Shown: positions 51,684 through 62,502 of the stretch, one piece after another
How positions within the stretch are numbered: the first letter of the stretch is position 1
Layout: each line of letters starts with the position of its first letter
Source: Streptomyces sp. BA2
Lineage (GTDB): Bacteria; Actinomycetota; Actinomycetes; Streptomycetales; Streptomycetaceae
Direction: 5' to 3'
DNA length: 64,000 bases
Assembly (NCBI RefSeq): GCF_009769735.1
Contig: NZ_WSRO01000002.1
Coordinates: 2,046,001-2,110,000, forward strand
Notes under the pieces: generated by a model
Database searches by the model: none
The model's input: the letters and a program-made list of their open reading frames with translations, nothing else
Told to the model about the DNA's origin: nothing
Translations under genes and position numbers: made by a program

Positions 51684-52355
51684 TTGTCCCGTCTCGCGCT
51701 CATCAAGGCTGTGCTCGGACCGATCTTGCGTCTGATGTTCCGCCCCCGGGTGGAAGGCGCAGAGAACATTCCGGGCACCGGTCCGGTCATCATGGCCGGC
51801 AACCACCTCACGTTCATCGACTCGATGATCATGCCCCTCGTCTGCCCGCGTCCGGTGTTCTTCATCGGCAAGGACGAGTACGTCACGGGCAAGGGGCTCA
51901 AGGGCCGCCTGATGGCCTGGTTCTTCACCGGCTCCGGGATGATCCCGGTGGACCGCGACGGCGGCCACGGCGGTGTCGCCGCCCTGATGACCGGGCGGCG
52001 CGTCCTGGAGGAGGGCAAGCTCTTCGGCATCTACCCCGAAGGCACCCGCTCCCCCGACGGCCGCCTGTACCGCGGCCGCACGGGCATCGCACGCCTGACC
52101 CTCATGACCGGCGCGCCCGTCGTCCCCTTCGCGATGATCGGCACGGACAAGCTCCAGCCCGGCGGCAAGGGCCTTCCGCGCCCGGGCCGCGTGACGGTGC
52201 GCTTCGGTGAGCCGATGGAGTTCTCGCGGTACGAGGGCATGGACCGCGACCGCTATGTGCTGCGGGCGGTGACGGACTCCGTGATGACGGAGGTCATGCA
52301 GCTCTCCGGCCAGGAGTACGTGGACATGTACGCCACCAAGGCGAAGGCTGCGTAG
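51684..52355 (+). CDS. 1-acyl-sn-glycerol-3-phosphate acyltransferase (PlsC-like)
   Basis: 223 residues. Motif I NHLTFID (NHx4D) and motif III EGTRSPDGRLYRGRTG are intact, with motif IV-like VVPFAMIG. The TTG at 51684 has GGAGGG six bases upstream; another TTG at 51666 lies further up. Converts lysophosphatidate to phosphatidate or acts on a related acceptor. Followed by a two-part terminator and a dispersed repeat. Confidence 0.9.
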   Translation: MSRLALIKAVLGPILRLMFRPRVEGAENIPGTGPVIMAGNHLTFIDSMIMPLVCPRPVFFIGKDEYVTGKGLKGRLMAWFFTGSGMIPVDRDGGHGGVAALMTGRRVLEEGKLFGIYPEGTRSPDGRLYRGRTGIARLTLMTGAPVVPFAMIGTDKLQPGGKGLPRPGRVTVRFGEPMEFSRYEGMDRDRYVLRAVTDSVMTEVMQLSGQEYVDMYATKAKAA

Positions 52356-52380
52356 CCCGGGGGCCCGGTCTTTGGCAGTG

Positions 52381-52432
52381 CGCCCGCCCGGCGCTCGGGG
52401 CTTCCCCCGACACCGGGCGGGCGTTTCTTGTT
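52381..52432 (+). terminator. Terminator of the acyltransferase gene
   Basis: CGCCCGCCCGG/CCGGGCGGGCG (11 pairs) with inner CGGGG/CCCCG, then TTTCTTGTT. Classical intrinsic form. Confidence 0.85.
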
Positions 52433-52434
52433 GC

Positions 52435-52481
52435 CTGCGGGCCGCCTGTGGCTGAGCGCGCAGTTCCCCGCGCCCCTTACG
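52435..52481 (-). repeat. 47-base dispersed repeat at a gene 3' end, copy 2
   Basis: On the minus strand it reads CGTAAGGGGCGCGGGGAACT...GCCACAGGCGGCCCGCAG, nearly identical to the copy at 48891-48936. It lies just downstream of the MFS gene stop, in the same orientation relative to that gene as copy 1 is to its gene. Confidence 0.9.
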
Positions 52482-52485
52482 GGAC

Positions 52486-54027
52486 TCAGTGCTCGATGCC
52501 GTCCTCCAGCTTCGAGCCCTTCAGGAGGAACCACGCCGCCACGGCAGTGGCGAGCAGGACCACCGCGCCCACGCCCGCGGCAAGCCGCAGCCCCTCGACG
52601 AAGGCGTCCTGGGCCGAGTGCAGCAGGGCCTGGGCCTCGTGGGCCGGGAGGCCCGCGGTGGATTCCACCGCGCCGCCCAGCGATTCGTGCGCGGCCGACG
52701 CCACCTCGGGCGGAGTGCCCGCCGGGGCGGTGAAGTCGCGGTAGACGCCGGTGACGATGGAGCCGAGCAGGGCGATGCCGAGGGCCGCGCCCAGTTCGTA
52801 CGCCGTCTCGGAGACCGCGGACGCCGCGCCCGCCTGTTCCTTGGGCACGCTGGAGAGGATGACGTCGGCGGTCACCGTGAACGAGAAGCCCGCGCCGATG
52901 CCGACGACCAGGAGCGAGGCTCCGAGCAGCGGATACCCGGTGCTCTGCTCCAGCGTGGTGAGCGCCGCCAACGCGATGCCCACCGCCGCGAGTCCGCCGG
53001 CGACCACCGCGCGCACGGAGAACCGCCGCGCGACCATGCCCGCGATCAGACCCGCCGCCACCGCGCCCACCGCGGCGGGCAGTTCGGCGAGGCCCGCCTC
53101 GAACGGCCGCCTTCCCTGGACCAGTTGCAGGAACTGGGAGAGGAAGAAGACCAGGCCCGAAAGCCCGAGCACCGTCAGGAGATCGGCGAGCACCGCACCG
53201 GAGAACCCCCGGTTGCGGAAGAGACGCATGTCCAGGAGGGGCGCCGGCAGGGTGAGCTGGCGCCGTACGAACCAGGTGAGCGCCGCCACGCCGAGCACGG
53301 CCGCCACCGCGACGTCCCAGCGGATGCCGTGCGCCGCCGCCTCCTTGATGGCGTACACGACGGCGATCATGCCGATGAGCGAGAGCACGACGCTGATCAG
53401 GTCCCACGGGCCCGGCGCCGGATTCTTCGACTCGGGCAGGAACTTGATGCCCACGAGGACCAGGACCGCCATCACCGGCAGGTTGATCAGGAAGACCGAG
53501 CCCCACCAGAAGTGTTCGAGCAGGAAGCCGCCGACGACCGGCCCCACGGCGGCACCCGCCGACGCCATCGCGCCCCAGATGCCGACCGCGAGGCTGCGCT
53601 CGCGCGGGTCGTGGAAGATGTTCCGGATCAGCGCGAGCGTGGAAGGCATCAGCGTCGCGCCCGCGACACCGAGCAGCGCCCGCGCCAGCATGAGGAGTTC
53701 GGGAGTGGTCGCGTAGGCGTTGAGCACCGAGACCGCTCCGAAGGCGACGGCGCCTATCAGCAGGAGCTTCTTGCGGCCGATGCGGTCGCCGAGGCTGCCC
53801 ATGGAGACGAGCAGACCGGCGATGACGAACGAGTACACGTCGCCGATCCACAGCAGCTGCGTGCCGGTCGGCTTGAGGTCCTCGCTGATGTACGGCGTGG
53901 CCAGGCCGAGCACCGTCGCGTCCACGGCGACGAGCAGCACGGCCAGGACCAGCACGGCGAGCGCGAGCCAGCGGCCGGGGCTGCGCTCGACCTCCGCCGA
54001 CGCGGTCCGCTGTTCGATGCTGGTCAT
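52486..54027 (-). CDS. MFS drug:H+ antiporter, 14-helix (DHA2) type
   Basis: 513 residues, about 14 membrane helices. DHA motifs: DATVLGLA after helix 1 (D36), motif A GSLGDRIGRKK (77-87), and the motif C-like GPVVGGFLLEHFWWGSVFLINLP. Similar to EmrB/QacA exporters. ATG overlaps the TetR stop by four bases, so it is very likely the TetR target. The exported compound is unknown. A dispersed repeat follows its stop. Confidence 0.93.
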   Translation of the reverse strand: MTSIEQRTASAEVERSPGRWLALAVLVLAVLLVAVDATVLGLATPYISEDLKPTGTQLLWIGDVYSFVIAGLLVSMGSLGDRIGRKKLLLIGAVAFGAVSVLNAYATTPELLMLARALLGVAGATLMPSTLALIRNIFHDPRERSLAVGIWGAMASAGAAVGPVVGGFLLEHFWWGSVFLINLPVMAVLVLVGIKFLPESKNPAPGPWDLISVVLSLIGMIAVVYAIKEAAAHGIRWDVAVAAVLGVAALTWFVRRQLTLPAPLLDMRLFRNRGFSGAVLADLLTVLGLSGLVFFLSQFLQLVQGRRPFEAGLAELPAAVGAVAAGLIAGMVARRFSVRAVVAGGLAAVGIALAALTTLEQSTGYPLLGASLLVVGIGAGFSFTVTADVILSSVPKEQAGAASAVSETAYELGAALGIALLGSIVTGVYRDFTAPAGTPPEVASAAHESLGGAVESTAGLPAHEAQALLHSAQDAFVEGLRLAAGVGAVVLLATAVAAWFLLKGSKLEDGIEH

Positions 54028-54575
54028 GGTTCCACTCTCCGTTGTGCGCCGCCGATCAGCAGCTCGGCGATCATGTGTGTGAAGTCTTTGGCGGCCACTC
54101 GGCCGTCCAGTACGGCCCAGGCGCCCGCGCCGATGAGTCCGTACAGCGCCTCCGTGAGCCAGACGGGGCTCAGGTCGATGCGGAACTCGCCGCTCTCCTG
54201 GCCGCGCCGGAAGAGCGCGCCGATGTTGTCGTCGAGCCGGGACCAGCCCTCGTGCTGCGCGTCGTCCTCGAAGAGCTGGTTCTCGGTGACGAGGAACGCG
54301 AGCAGCCCCGCGGCCGGCTGGATCTCCTTCACCAGACGGCGCAGCGCCTCCTGGGCGCTGTCATCGCAGAGCCTGGCCGCTTCGAGGGCGGCCTCGCACT
54401 CCTGGATGCCGAGCTCCTCCAGGGCGCGTACGAGAGCCTCGCGCCCGGCGAAGTGGCGGTGCAGGGTGGCCCGACTGATCCCCGCCGCGCGCGCCACTTC
54501 GTCCATCGTGGACGAGCCTTTGCGGGTGAGGAGCGCCGCGGCGCTGCGGAGCACCTGGTCGCGATCGACTGACAT
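54024..54575 (-). CDS. TetR-family repressor of the adjacent MFS exporter
   Basis: 183 residues. N-terminal HTH MDEVARAAGISRATLHRHFAGREALVRALEE, then an all-helical ligand domain. The ATG at 54575 is preferred; an upstream in-frame ATG at 54602 lies inside the operator region. Translational overlap with the MFS gene and a palindrome just upstream support an autoregulated repressor-exporter pair. Confidence 0.92.
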   Translation of the reverse strand: MSVDRDQVLRSAAALLTRKGSSTMDEVARAAGISRATLHRHFAGREALVRALEELGIQECEAALEAARLCDDSAQEALRRLVKEIQPAAGLLAFLVTENQLFEDDAQHEGWSRLDDNIGALFRRGQESGEFRIDLSPVWLTEALYGLIGAGAWAVLDGRVAAKDFTHMIAELLIGGAQRRVEP

Positions 54576-54594
54576 GAGACAAGCATAGTCCACA

Positions 54595-54612
54595 TGAGAC
54601 ATACTTGTCTCA
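54595..54612. promoter_or_regulatory. Operator-like palindrome for the TetR/MFS operon
   Basis: Perfect 18-base inverted repeat TGAGACA-TACT-TGTCTCA 20 bases upstream of the TetR ATG. A further half site TGAGACA sits at 54575-54581 over the start codon. Likely TetR binding site overlapping its own promoter. Confidence 0.7.
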
Positions 54613-54664
54613 CGAGATACTCGCGCCTTTCACCGGGGGATCACCCTCGGGAGTCAGGTGTTGC

Positions 54665-55639
54665 TCAGTGCCAGGGCAACTGTCCGCGCCGCTCCCAGTA
54701 CGCGGCGGGCTCCTCCACGAGACCCGCGAGCCGCTCAAGCTGCTCGGCGTCGAGGTCGACGGCCGCCGCGTGCAGGTTCGAGACGAGCTGGACCGAGGTG
54801 GCGGCACCGGAGAGGACCACGCCCGCCCACGGCTGACGCAGCACAAGGGCCAGCGCCACCGCGTCACAGCCGAGCCCGGTCGCCCCGGCGATCTCACGCA
54901 GGGCCGCGGGAGCCTGCGGGTCGGCGAGGCGGCCGTTGGCCATGGCCTCCTTGACCAGAACGGTGAGCCCCGCGTCGTGGGCCTCGGCCAGCGCGGGGCC
55001 CGCCGATGTCTCCAGGGCGTTGTACGTCGCCTGGACCGTACGGAAGAGCGGCTCGCCGTCGACGGTCACTTCGAGCGCGGCGCGGATCGCGGCCGCCTGC
55101 TCCGGGCCGCTGACGGAGAGTCCGACCGTCACGCCCTCGGCCGCCAACTCGGCCAGTTTGGCGTGCAGTTCCTTGTCGGTGAGGGCAGGGCTCTGCGGCG
55201 TCACGGAGTGGATCTGATACAGGTCGAGCCGCTCGCCGAGCAGCTGGGCGCTCTCCTCGCGCTGACGGACGTACGCGGCGACGCTGTGGTCCTTGACCTC
55301 GTGCGGCCCTGCGGCGTCGGCGTTCCAGGCGGCCGTGTACGTGTAGCCCCACTTGCTGCCGATCACCACGTCCCTGATGTCGGGCCTTGCGTGCAGCCAG
55401 TCGGCCAGGAACTCCTCGGAGCGGCCGTAGGAGCGCGCCACGTCGATGTACCGGACGCCCAGCGCGTAGGCAGCGTCGAGGAGTTCGAGGGTGCGCTCGC
55501 GCAGGGCCTCGACGCTGCGCGAGGGCGGCAGGTCGGTGTCGCGGCCGAGCGTGATGTAGCCGGGCCTGCCGACGGCGGCCAGGCCGAACCCGATGTGGGC
55601 GGTGGGGGTGGTCGCTGCGGCCAAGCGCGAGAAGGGCAT
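54665..55639 (-). CDS. Aldo/keto reductase family oxidoreductase
   Basis: 324 residues with AKR features: GFGLAAVGRPGYITLGR start, YIDVARSYGRSEEFLADWL (catalytic Asp and Tyr), VIGSKWGYTY (Lys), and DLYQIHSVTPQS (His). The C-terminal NADP-binding part has VLSGAATSVQLVSNLHAA. GGAG is six bases before the ATG. Substrate unknown. Upstream of argH on the chromosome but transcribed in the same direction from its own start. Confidence 0.88.
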   Translation of the reverse strand: MPFSRLAAATTPTAHIGFGLAAVGRPGYITLGRDTDLPPSRSVEALRERTLELLDAAYALGVRYIDVARSYGRSEEFLADWLHARPDIRDVVIGSKWGYTYTAAWNADAAGPHEVKDHSVAAYVRQREESAQLLGERLDLYQIHSVTPQSPALTDKELHAKLAELAAEGVTVGLSVSGPEQAAAIRAALEVTVDGEPLFRTVQATYNALETSAGPALAEAHDAGLTVLVKEAMANGRLADPQAPAALREIAGATGLGCDAVALALVLRQPWAGVVLSGAATSVQLVSNLHAAAVDLDAEQLERLAGLVEEPAAYWERRGQLPWH

Positions 55640-55712
55640 CGCGGGCTCCGTTCGGTCGACTCCTTGCGGAAGACGACCAACGTAACCCGCGATGCCCACG
55701 TCAACGCGGCAC

Positions 55713-57199
<1,487 letters not shown>

Positions 57200-57205
57200 T
57201 TAACC

Positions 57206-57233
57206 TGCATTCGCCGTCATGCATGAGTATGCA
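57206..57233. promoter_or_regulatory. ARG-box-like site upstream of argH
   Basis: TGCAT-GAGT-ATGCA inverted repeat at 57220-57233 and another TGCAT at 57206-57210, just upstream of the argH start. ArgR binds TGCAT-containing boxes in Streptomyces, and argR is in this window. Confidence 0.6.
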
Positions 57234-57332
57234 GTGTTACGTATGTTTCGTCAATCCAGCCTCGCGCGACACCGCGTGACACCACGCGAAGTCATTAGAC
57301 AGGCGAACTAACTTTGTGAATAATCCTTAGGC

Positions 57333-57917
57333 ATGGGAAAGACTTACGAACGCATAGACGGCAGACTCCGCTCGTTCATCGAGGCTCAGCCCCTCTTCTT
57401 CACCGCCACCGCGCCCCTCTCCGGCGACGGCACCATCAATCTCTCCCCCAAGGGCATCACGGGCTCCTTCGCCGTCGTCGACGAACACACCGTGGCCTAC
57501 CTGGACTTCGCGGGCAGCAACGCGGAGACCGTCGCACACCTGCGCGAGAACGGCCGCATCACCCTGATGTGGACCGCCTTCCAGGGGCCGCCGAACATCG
57601 TCCGGGTGCACGGCCGCGGCGAACCCGTCTTCCGCGACGACCCGCGCTGGGCAGAACTGCTCGGGCACTTCCCCGACATCGACCCGACCCCGCACGGCCT
57701 GCGCGCGATCATCGTGGTGACGGCCGAACTCGTCCGCGACACCTGCGGATACGGGGTGCCCTTCATGTCGTACGACGAGGACCGCGACCTGCACGCCAGG
57801 CGCTTCGCGCGCGAGGACGACGCCTCGCTGAGCGAGTACTTCACCAAGAGGCAAATCGCACGGAGCATCGACGGCCTGCCTGGAGTGCCGCTGCCCCTGC
57901 CTCCCAGTACGGTCTGA
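57333..57917 (+). CDS. Pyridoxamine 5'-phosphate oxidase-family protein
   Basis: 194 residues with a PNPOx-like flavin-binding split barrel: FFTATAPLSGDGTINLSPKG, VAYLDFAGSNAETVAHLRENGRITLMW, and VRVHGRGEPVF. Family includes heme-degrading and F420/FMN-dependent reductases; substrate is unknown. Three bases before the start of the L,D-transpeptidase gene, so the two are probably co-transcribed. Confidence 0.88.
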   Translation: MGKTYERIDGRLRSFIEAQPLFFTATAPLSGDGTINLSPKGITGSFAVVDEHTVAYLDFAGSNAETVAHLRENGRITLMWTAFQGPPNIVRVHGRGEPVFRDDPRWAELLGHFPDIDPTPHGLRAIIVVTAELVRDTCGYGVPFMSYDEDRDLHARRFAREDDASLSEYFTKRQIARSIDGLPGVPLPLPPSTV

Positions 57918-57920
57918 CCC

Positions 57921-58634
57921 ATGCGCCCCCGTGCCGCCGCCCTCGCGTCCGCAGCAGCCCTCGTCCTCGCCGTCGTCGGCACGGTCGGAGCCGGGCCCGG
58001 CGCGGGCCCCCCGCTGCCGGACCGCATGGCCGACACGGGCGGCGGCACCCAGCTCATCACCGCCGAGGCCGCGCGCACCGGCTCCACCACCGGCACCGTC
58101 ACCTGGTGGGACCGGAGCGGCGGGCGGTGGGTGAAGTCCGGGACCACGGCGGCTCGGTTCGGCGCGAACGGCCTGACGGAGGGCGGCTCCCGCAAGCAGG
58201 GGACGAACACGACCCCCACCGGGCTCTTCCGCCTCCCGTACGCCTTCGGGATCAAGCCCGCGCCGTCCGGCACGGACTACTCCTACCGCCGCGTCACGAA
58301 GAACTCCTGGTGGTGCCAGGACAACGACTCACGCTCCTACAACCGCTGGACCCAGCCACGCCCCGCCGACTGCCGCGCCGCCGAGTCCGAGCACCTCATC
58401 ACGTACGACCCCCAGTACGCGCACGCCCTGGTGATCGGCTTCAACTACGACCGCCCGGTGCGAGGGCGCGGCGCCGGAATCTTCCTGCACGTCAACGGGC
58501 GTGGGGCGACGGCGGGTTGCGTGTCCGTGCCCGAGGACGCGATGCGGCGGATCCTCGCGTGGGCCGATGAGGCGCGGCGGCCGCACATGGCGATCGGGAC
58601 GGCGTCGGGGCCCACCGCCCTGACGCGCTACTGA
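57921..58634 (+). CDS. Exported L,D-transpeptidase-like (YkuD/ErfK) protein
   Basis: 237 residues. N-terminal signal (RAAALASAAALVLAVVGTVGAG cut within) then a YkuD-type domain ending in FLHVNGRGATAGCVSVPEDAM, where H and C are the catalytic pair of L,D-transpeptidases; the usual H-x-x...S-x-G-C-I/V is slightly divergent. Likely acts in the cell wall, but cross-linking activity is not demonstrated. Directly follows the PNPOx gene. Confidence 0.82.
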   Translation: MRPRAAALASAAALVLAVVGTVGAGPGAGPPLPDRMADTGGGTQLITAEAARTGSTTGTVTWWDRSGGRWVKSGTTAARFGANGLTEGGSRKQGTNTTPTGLFRLPYAFGIKPAPSGTDYSYRRVTKNSWWCQDNDSRSYNRWTQPRPADCRAAESEHLITYDPQYAHALVIGFNYDRPVRGRGAGIFLHVNGRGATAGCVSVPEDAMRRILAWADEARRPHMAIGTASGPTALTRY

Positions 58635-58679
58635 CCGGCCCCCACCAGCTCGGTGTAGCGACCACATATCGAGACGGGG

Positions 58680-59717
58680 TTGCGTCCGCGCTCCGCCGCG
58701 GCGTTGCATCGCCGGGTGCAAACCGAACAGACGATCCCCAACTCCCCCAGCTCAACGGAGAGCGGCGACAAGGCGGCTCGCCTCGCCGTCACGGTCTTCC
58801 CCGTCCTCGTGCTCGCCGCGGGCGCGCTCGGCCTGATGGCGCCGGACGCCTTCAAGGGCTGGGGCGCAGACGTCCCGTACCTCCTGGGCCTCGTGATGTT
58901 CTGCATGGGGCTCACCATGACCCCGCTCGACTTCCAGGGCGTCGTCAAGCGCCCGTGGGCCGTCGCGCTCGGCCTGGTCGCGCACTACGTGATCATGCCG
59001 GGGCTCGGCTGGCTGATCGCCCACGCGCTCGGGCTCTCGCCGCAGTTGGCGGCCGGCGTCATCCTCGTCGGCTGCGCGCCGAGCGGGACCGCGTCCAACG
59101 TCGTGACCTACCTGGCGCGCGGCGACGTGGCCCTCTCCGTCTCGGTGGCCACCGTCTCGACCGTGCTCGCGCCGCTCATCACGCCGCCGCTGACGCTGCT
59201 CCTGGCGGGCGAGTACCTGCCGGTGGACGCGGGCTCGATGGTCACGGACATCCTCAAGACCGTGCTGCTTCCGGTCATCGCGGGTCTCGTCGTACGCCTG
59301 CTGTTCGGTCGCTACATCGGGCGGGTCCTCAGCGCTCTTCCGTGGCTGTCCGCCCTGACCATCGCCGTCATCGTGGCGATCGTGGTCGCGGGCAGCGCGG
59401 CGGCCATCAAGTCGGCCGCCCTGCTCGTGTTCATCGCCGTCGTCCTGCACAACGGCCTCGGCCTTGCGCTCGGCTACGGCGCGGGCAAGCTGGCCCGCCT
59501 GGGTCCGCCCGCGTCGCGGGCCATGGCCTTCGAGGTCGGCATGCAGAACTCGGGGCTCGCGGCGTCGCTCGCCACCGCTCACTTCAGCCCGCTGGCCGCG
59601 TTGCCCGCCGCCGTGTTCTCCGTGTGGCACAACGTCTCGGGGGCGCTGGTCGCCGCGTGGATGGCGCATCGGGCGCGGCGGACCGAGCAGGCGGAATCCA
59701 GCCCGTCCGGCGTTTGA
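58680..59717 (+). CDS. Bile acid:sodium symporter (BASS/ACR3-like) family transporter
   Basis: 345 residues, about nine to ten helices. CMGLTMTPLDFQGVVKRPWAV, GCAPSGTASNVVTYLARGDVALSV and FEVGMQNSGLAASLA are BASS landmarks. The TTG at 58680 (GAGACGGGG just before) or a GTG at 58716 (VQTEQTIPN) may be the start; the latter lacks a ribosome site. The last seven codons and the stop lie inside a dispersed 53-base repeat, so the C-terminus ends ...SSPSGV by virtue of the repeat. Confidence 0.88.
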   Translation: MRPRSAAALHRRVQTEQTIPNSPSSTESGDKAARLAVTVFPVLVLAAGALGLMAPDAFKGWGADVPYLLGLVMFCMGLTMTPLDFQGVVKRPWAVALGLVAHYVIMPGLGWLIAHALGLSPQLAAGVILVGCAPSGTASNVVTYLARGDVALSVSVATVSTVLAPLITPPLTLLLAGEYLPVDAGSMVTDILKTVLLPVIAGLVVRLLFGRYIGRVLSALPWLSALTIAVIVAIVVAGSAAAIKSAALLVFIAVVLHNGLGLALGYGAGKLARLGPPASRAMAFEVGMQNSGLAASLATAHFSPLAALPAAVFSVWHNVSGALVAAWMAHRARRTEQAESSPSGV

Positions 59718-59748
59718 GGACGAACTCGGCGAAGCCGGTGATCGACGG
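59696..59748 (+). repeat. 53-base dispersed Streptomyces repeat, copy 2
   Basis: 50/53 identical to 32293-32345. It covers the final codons and stop (TGA at 59715-59717) of the symporter gene. Confidence 0.9.
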
Positions 59749-59769
59749 TGCGCGAGGCCCTGGGGCCAG

Positions 59770-60324
59770 CTAATGCTCGTTGGACGCCAGCCTCAGCAAG
59801 TGATCCGCCAGCGCCTGACCCCCCGTGGCCTCCCTGCTGATCAGCATCAACGTGTCGTCCCCCGCGATCGTCCCCAAGATGTCATGCAGCTCCGCCTGGT
59901 CGATCGCCGAGGCGAGGAACTGCGCGGCCCCCGGCGGCGTCCGCAGGACGACGAGGTTGGCCGAGGCCTCGGCGGAGATGAGCAGCTCCGCCGAGAGGCG
60001 GCGCATGCGCTCCTCCTTGGCGGACTCCCCGAGCGGCGCACGCGGAGTGCGGAAGCCGCCCTCGCTCGGCACCGCGTAGATCAGGTCGCCCTCGGCGTTG
60101 CGGATCTTCACGGCGTTCAGCTCGTCCAGGTCCCGCGAGAGCGTCGCCTGGGTGACCGTGAGCCCGTCGTCGGCGAGCAGCTTCGCCAGCTGACTCTGGG
60201 AGCGCACCGGCTGCCGGTTGAGGATGTCCACGATCCGGCGGTGGCGTGCGGTGCGGGTCTGCGGCACGGCGGGCCCGGCGTGATCCGGGTGTTCCGCGTG
60301 CTCGTTGCCTTGCGCCTGGCTCAT
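59770..60324 (-). CDS. argR: Arginine repressor ArgR
   Basis: 184 residues. Winged-helix DNA-binding domain ([33 protein letters not shown]) and C-terminal oligomerisation/arginine-binding domain with [12 protein letters not shown]. Represses arg genes when arginine is abundant. ATG at 60324 gives a 7-base gap to the argD stop and a GGAG sequence before it. Last gene of argCJBDR. Confidence 0.95.
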   Translation of the reverse strand: MSQAQGNEHAEHPDHAGPAVPQTRTARHRRIVDILNRQPVRSQSQLAKLLADDGLTVTQATLSRDLDELNAVKIRNAEGDLIYAVPSEGGFRTPRAPLGESAKEERMRRLSAELLISAEASANLVVLRTPPGAAQFLASAIDQAELHDILGTIAGDDTLMLISREATGGQALADHLLRLASNEH

Positions 60325-60331
60325 CGTCGTC

Positions 60332-61540
60332 TCATTCTCCGGATCGTCCGTCCCCGTCGGCCGCGGTGGCCTGGTCAAGCACGCCGGGCAGGGCCCGCAG
60401 AAGCGCGTCCACCTCGTCGTCGCGCACGTTCAGCGGCGGCATCAGCCGTACGACATCGGGGGCGGGCGCGTTCACCAGGAAGCCGGCGTCCTGAGCCGCC
60501 TGCTGCGCCTGGGACGCGAGCGGCTCGGTGAGCACGATACCCAGCAGCAGGCCCGCACCCCGGACATGGCCCACGAGCGGATGTCCGAGTGACTCGATTC
60601 CGTCGCGCAGCTTCTCGCTCGCCCGCTTCACGTTCTCCAGGAGTCCTTCGGCCTCGATCGTGTCGAGTACCGCGAGTCCCGCGGCGCACGCCACCGGGTT
60701 CCCGCCGAACGTCGTTCCGTGGTGACCGGGCTTGAGGAGCTCCGCCGCCGCGCCGAACGCGACCGCCGCGCCGAGCGGCAGGCCGCCGCCAAGACCCTTC
60801 GCGAGCGTGACGACGTCCGGCTCCACGCCCTCGTGCGCGAGGTACTCGAACCAGTGGCCGGTACGGCCGATTCCGGTCTGTACCTCGTCGAGGACGAGGA
60901 GTGTTCCGGTGGCCGTCGTGATGTCACGGGCCGCCTTGAGGTAGCCCGCGGGCGGCACTACCACGCCGTTCTCGCCCTGGATCGGCTCGATGATGACGAA
61001 GGCCGTCTCCTCGGTGACCGCTGCCCGCAGGGCCTCCACGTCGCCGTACGGGACGTGCGTGACGTCGCCGGGCAGCGGCAGGAACGGCTCCTGCTTGCCG
61101 GGCTGGCCGGTGAGCGCGAGCGCCCCCATGGTCCTGCCGTGGAAGCCGCCGTCCGTGGCGACCATGTGCGAACGCCCCGTCAGACGGCCGATCTTGAAGG
61201 CGCCTTCGTTGGCCTCGGCGCCGGAGTTGCAGAAGTACACCCGGCCCTCGCGCCCGAAGAGCTGGAGCAGCCGCTCGGCGAGTGCGACCGGCGGCTCGGC
61301 GACGAAGAGGTTCGAGACGTGGCCGAGCGAGGCGATCTGGGTGCTGACCGCCTCGACGACCGCCGGGTGGGCGTGGCCGAGCGCGTTCACCGCGATGCCG
61401 CCGACGAAGTCGACGTACTCCTTGCCGTCGGCGTCCAGAAGCTTGCTGCCCGCGCCGCTGACGAGGGGCAGCCTGGGGGTGCCGTAGTTGTCCATCAGCG
61501 CGTCCTGCCAGCGCTTGGTCAGCTCCTCGTTGCCGGTCAT
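60332..61540 (-). CDS. argD: Acetylornithine aminotransferase
   Basis: 402-residue class III PLP aminotransferase. [15 protein letters not shown] contains the PLP lysine; [15 protein letters not shown] and [14 protein letters not shown] are family motifs. Converts N-acetylglutamate semialdehyde to N-acetylornithine. Overlaps argB by four bases. Confidence 0.96.
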   Translation of the reverse strand: MTGNEELTKRWQDALMDNYGTPRLPLVSGAGSKLLDADGKEYVDFVGGIAVNALGHAHPAVVEAVSTQIASLGHVSNLFVAEPPVALAERLLQLFGREGRVYFCNSGAEANEGAFKIGRLTGRSHMVATDGGFHGRTMGALALTGQPGKQEPFLPLPGDVTHVPYGDVEALRAAVTEETAFVIIEPIQGENGVVVPPAGYLKAARDITTATGTLLVLDEVQTGIGRTGHWFEYLAHEGVEPDVVTLAKGLGGGLPLGAAVAFGAAAELLKPGHHGTTFGGNPVACAAGLAVLDTIEAEGLLENVKRASEKLRDGIESLGHPLVGHVRGAGLLLGIVLTEPLASQAQQAAQDAGFLVNAPAPDVVRLMPPLNVRDDEVDALLRALPGVLDQATAADGDGRSGE

Positions 61541-62498
61541 GCCGCTTCCCCCTCCATCTCGTCTGTGGGCGCGTCCGGCACGACCATCGTGCCGATGCCC
61601 TCGTCGGTGAAGATCTCAAGCAGGATCGAGTGCTGGACCCGTCCGTCGATCACGCGGGCCGTCTCGACGCCGTTGCGCACGGCGTGCAGACAGCCCTCCA
61701 TCTTCGGGACCATGCCGCTCGCCAGCTCGGGAAGGAGTTTCTCCAGCTCCTTCGCGGTCAGCCGGCTGATCACCTCGTCGCTGTTCGGCCAGTCCTCGTA
61801 GAGGCCCTCGACGTCCGTGAGGACCATCAGGGTCTCGGCATCAAGCGCAGCCGCAAGTGCCGCAGCCGCCGTATCAGCATTGACGTTGTAGACATGGTGA
61901 TCGTCCTGGGAGCGTGCGATCGAGGAGACGACCGGGATGCGGCCGTCCGTGAGCAGCGCCTCGATGGCGCCGGTGTCGATCTCGGTGATCTCGCCGACCC
62001 GGCCGATGTCGACCAACTCGCCCTCGATGCGGGGCTGGTGCTTGGTGGCGGTGATGGTGTGCGCGTCCTCGCCGGTGAGGCCGACGGCGAGCGGGCCGTG
62101 CTGGTTGAGCAGGCCGACGAGCTCGCGCTGGACCTGCCCCGCGAGCACCATGCGTACGACGTCCATGGCGTCCTCGGTGGTGACCCGCAGGCCCGCCTTG
62201 AACTCGCTGACGATGCCGTGCCGGTCGAGGGCCGCGCTGATCTGCGGTCCGCCGCCGTGCACGACGACGGGCCTGAGGCCCGCGTGGTGCAGGAAGACGA
62301 CGTCCTGCGCGAAGGCCGCCTTCAGCTCCTCGTCGATCATGGCGTTGCCGCCGAACTTGATGACGACGGTCTTGCCGCGGTGCCGGGTCAGCCAGGGCAG
62401 CGCCTCGATGAGGATCTGCGCCTTGGGCAGCGCGGTGTGCTTCCGCGCGGTCGGGTTGCTGCTGGTGTCGCCGCTCGTGTTACCGCTCGTGGCGCCAC

Positions 62499-62502
<4 letters not shown>
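61537..62502 (-). CDS. argB: Acetylglutamate kinase
   Basis: 321 residues with the amino-acid kinase motifs [29 protein letters not shown] and [16 protein letters not shown], and [14 protein letters not shown] near the C-terminus. Phosphorylates N-acetylglutamate. The ATG at 62502 overlaps the argJ stop by four bases; upstream in-frame sequence is shadow. C-terminal arginine sensitivity cannot be judged here. Confidence 0.95.
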
